Source: Tragulus kanchil (lineage: Eukaryota; Chordata; Mammalia; Artiodactyla; Tragulidae). Taken from it: DNA of 64,000 bases. Positions within the stretch are counted from its first letter, which is position 1. Every line of letters starts with the position of its first letter. Below the pieces are notes generated by a model that saw only the letters and a program-made list of their open reading frames with translations, had not been told where the DNA came from and made no database searches. This document shows positions 63,384-64,000 of this stretch, one piece after another. Location: NCBI GenBank assembly GCA_022376925.1, contig JAIOJX010000032.1, positions 116,661,979 to 116,725,978 on the forward strand, read 5' to 3'. The position numbers and the translations under genes were made by a program.

Positions 63384-64000
63384 GTTTGTTGAGTTGCCAG
63401 GTGCCGAGATGGCTAATCAAGCCTCTATTCACTTCCTGTGATACTACAAGTAAGAGGTGAAAGGAAGAGGTGCTGGCTCCTCCCTGCTCCATTTTGGACA
63501 ATGGAAAGCGTTTTCAGCCATAAGGGTGTGGGGAAATCATTCTGGCTTATACAAAATTTGATGTAAACGATGTGGCCAGAACAGCCTGGCATTTGGCCAA
63601 TCATCCACTTACGTCTGCTTTAACTATAGAAGAGCAGAATGCATTATCTAGAAGTGAAAAGAATGTCTTCTTGGAGGACAGGCATCAATGCCTCCCTTCC
63701 TGTGACACCAATGCTAGTGCTATCTGGAAGATTCCCTCCCCAGATGCCAAGACCACACTGACCCACCATGCACATGTTGGTTTCCTTCTTTTGAAAACTT
63801 GAAGGAATGTATCCTTGTTGTGCTTGTTGTATGCTTTTGTTCTGAGAAGATAATTAAACTGTGCTGAATGCCACGCATCTCAAGAGCACTTTCTTCCTTG
63901 GCGGGGACTGCACTACCAGGCTAATCCTCAATATGCCTAGAGTAAAACTCTCTTCTGCTCCTTTTGTTGGACTGTGTAAGGATTATTTGGGTTGACACAC
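63384..64000. repeat. Paralogous flank of copy B, matches 3100-4780
   Basis: From about 63560 the sequence follows 4308-4780 in order, with scattered substitutions. This is the right-hand half of the evidence for a segmental duplication; the match is still running when the window ends. Confidence 0.75.

Overview
This is mammalian nuclear DNA, almost certainly from a ruminant. It carries BovB (RTE) LINE sequence, Bov-tA SINEs, CHR-type tRNA SINEs, L1 pieces and three processed retrocopies (RPL7A, PRKD3, UBE2D2). The commonest young repeat is a tRNA-derived SINE with perfect A and B boxes that I cannot match to a cattle family I know. Bov-tA copies are few and diverged by comparison, so a non-bovine, perhaps early-branching ruminant is possible; that is inference only.

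The one gene I can support is a three-zinc-finger Kruppel-like factor of the KLF17/KLF18 type, best matched to KLF18. It occurs twice on the + strand. The first copy contributes only the end of its last exon and its 3' UTR (1 to about 600). The second is complete: TATA box and exon 1 near 43.2/44.3 kb, exons 2 to 5 between 49.1 and 57.7 kb, last exon 58357-58532, for a predicted protein of about 477 residues. The flanks after the two copies (1-4790 and 58360-64000) are diverged paralogues, so the locus is a tandem segmental duplication. Inside the gene, exons 2, 3 and 4 are copies of each other.

The second dominant feature is a series of 18 direct tandem duplications, mostly 1.0-1.16 kb, spread over the whole window. 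They are near-identical inside and ragged at the junctions, and they cut through genes, SINEs and LINEs without preference. They look like contig ends that overlap but were never merged. They add roughly 19 kb to the 64 kb and duplicate KLF exons 1, 2, 3, 5 and part of 4. They should be collapsed before any biological reading.

Layout: 1-4.8 kb, KLF copy A tail and paralogous flank. 4.8-15.5 kb, SINE and BovB fragments in unassigned DNA. 15.6-16.2 kb, RPL7A retrocopy. 16.5-19.2 kb, CHR SINE and L1. 19.2-25.7 kb, BovB on the minus strand interrupted by a PRKD3 retrocopy. 25.7-27.9 kb, L1 5' UTR-like sequence, minus strand. 28-37 kb, L1 (minus strand, 30.3-34.25 kb) interrupted by a UBE2D2 retrocopy and SINEs, then older L1 split by an LTR. 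37-42 kb, Bov-tA/SINE/MITE mosaic. 42-58.5 kb, KLF copy B. 58.5-64 kb, its 3' UTR and paralogous flank.
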